Shown: positions 62,571 to 64,000 of the stretch, piece after piece
Numbering within the stretch: the stretch's first letter is position 1
Layout: every line of letters starts with the position of its first letter
Assembly: GCA_034336665.1 (NCBI GenBank)
Contig: CM067566.1
Coordinates: forward strand, 29,480,330 to 29,544,329
Direction: 5' to 3'
DNA: 64,000 bases
Source: Luscinia megarhynchos
Lineage: Eukaryota > Chordata > Aves > Passeriformes > Turdidae
Made by a program: the position numbers and the translations under genes
Notes under the pieces: generated by a model
Databases searched by the model: none
The model's input: the letters and a program-made list of their open reading frames with translations, nothing else
Told to the model about the DNA's origin: nothing

Positions 62571-64000
62571 GTAGTTTTGCTATAATAGGCAAAAATCCTT
62601 CATAAAAATGTTTAAGTCATAAGCCATAATATTTCAGTCTCTGAGAGCGAGTCTTTACTTACTGGAGTCAAACAGTACAAAGGGATGCATCTCAGTAATA
62701 ATTTACTATGTTTCCTTGCAGAAAGATCAAATAATTTAAAGAATAATCTTTCTTTCATCGAAAATGTGAAGGAATGCACCAAAATGCTGCTTTTCTGAGA
62801 CAAAAGTAATTCCTTTTCTGTATATAGTAGGTGAAATTCTATTTTTTTTTCCTTCAGGTATTAGAGCTGATTGTTTTTCATCAGTGATAGTTTTCTATTA
62901 ATTTGGCAGCCTGATTAGTTCAGTCATTTTGTATCAGTCCACTGATTAATATGTTGATTCTGTTTCTGAGACCAGCCTTGAAGAAAAGATGTTTCTGATG
63001 GCTTAGTAACAAGCTGAGATGTACAGAAGCTAGAGACATAGAACAGACAGAGGTCTGTAACAACAGTTTACAATTTAAACATTAGTGATGCAGAAAGTGA
63101 TAAAGTTTTACACTAGTTCCTCACAGTCTGTACTGAATGGCACCTTGTGCTGAGTAAGAACTGCTGGAAACTGGCTAGTAGAGTTTTCTTTCTCAGTATG
63201 GCAAATCTATTGTTGCTGAAGATCAACATGGGAAAGCAATACCAGCAGGCATTAAAGTGTAAAAGAAAGCAAAACTGAAGCATCCTTCAGGCCTGCAAAC
63301 AATGAAACAGTGCATACTTATACAAACCATTAGTTCTCCTGAGCTCCTTCATCCACATCTGAGACTGTGTAACCTCTACAACAGGTTGTGTCTTGCTATT
63401 TATATTTTATAGTCTTACACTCTGTATCAGTTTAACTTGAAATTCAGTATTCCCTTTGTTTTCACTTTTCCACCCCATAAACTGTTATGCCCCACACTAC
63501 TGAAGTACTGAACTTCTTAGGAGAACTCAATTGCCTGCAGAGGCAGATGTGCTAAAAATGGCAATGTAAGGATGATTTGTCGAAGCAGATTTGGGACATG
63601 ACATCTGATACTACCTGCAGCACTGTCAAGGGAGGAGCATTGTCAACAAGCTGTTAAAAATGACTTCTAATGGCTGAGCAAAGTAGATGAAACATCAAGA
63701 AAATCACTTTGTTCTTTGTTCTTATTGATTGCCTAATTTAATTGGCATAGTTTTATTGAATTTTTAACAGAACAAAATGAGATTTTAATGTAATCTCACT
63801 GAGGTTGGTTCTAATTAGATATATTAATTTATTATGACTTTCTTTGTTAGAAGAACTAAAACTCATTAATATCTTTTGATGAAGTTATTTTAGACAAAGT
63901 CCCAAACCTTCCAGCTCTCTGTACTCTTGGTTATTTTGGAGTATACTTAGTGGAAAATCTACAGAAGAGACCAAATAACTTTCCTTATTATGTTGAAATT
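62571..64000. other. Unique sequence, nothing recognised
   Basis: AT-rich sequence with no identifiable gene, RNA or repeat up to the end of the window. Confidence 0.5.

Noticed and set aside
62641..62647. CTGAGAG matching CTGAGAG at 61747 as a target-site duplication for the third LTR
   Set aside because: The implied element would not end in CA and the CR1 sequence does not resume after it, so the 7-base match is probably chance.
1..64000. CRISPR arrays, operons, origins or other prokaryotic systems
   Set aside because: No spaced direct-repeat array, no ribosome-binding sites before frames and no dense gene layout. The repeats present are vertebrate retroelements.

Overview
This window looks like vertebrate nuclear DNA from a bird, and a songbird (passerine) is the best guess. 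It is AT-rich, has no CpG island, and contains no bacterial or viral gene layout. The open reading frames are short and scattered over all six frames; the longest is 141 codons. The recognisable repeats are typical of birds. There are CR1 LINE fragments of different ages, two copies of one LTR family that I associate with songbird genomes, a third unrelated LTR, and a decayed tRNA-Ile-like sequence. No complete protein-coding gene can be supported, so the window is probably a gene desert or part of a very long intron.

Layout: positions 1-10000 are unique AT-rich sequence with one 39-bp tandem duplication and one compact G-quadruplex motif. An ancient, heavily diverged CR1 reverse-transcriptase fragment lies at about 10015-11190 (minus strand). 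It is followed by a GT/T-rich low-complexity tract and a young-looking CR1 3' tail at 11762. From 12000 to 37600 the sequence is unique, with a 16-bp perfect AT palindrome at 24773 and several stretches that read like conserved noncoding DNA. Two solo LTRs of one family, both on the minus strand, lie at 37632-38220 and 50373-50922. The second has exact TG...CA ends and a 6-bp target-site duplication. Between them is a minus-strand stretch at 46044-46600 with coding-like composition interrupted by frame changes; it is the best candidate for a decayed gene or terminal exon.

The last 6 kb is richest in repeats. It holds a tRNA-Ile-like sequence (58723-58797), a CR1 internal RT fragment (59018-59328), a C-rich tract with strong minus-strand quadruplex potential (60280-60332), a 3' CR1 copy (61112-61758) and a different LTR directly abutting it (about 61759-62570). 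All the CR1 and LTR copies lie on the minus strand.

I did not find a new multi-gene system. The observations most worth checking are the coding-like block at 46.0-46.6 kb, the tRNA-Ile-like element, the dated solo LTR, the two quadruplex motifs and the candidate conserved noncoding segments. All recognition here is by eye and memory; no alignment or database search was run.
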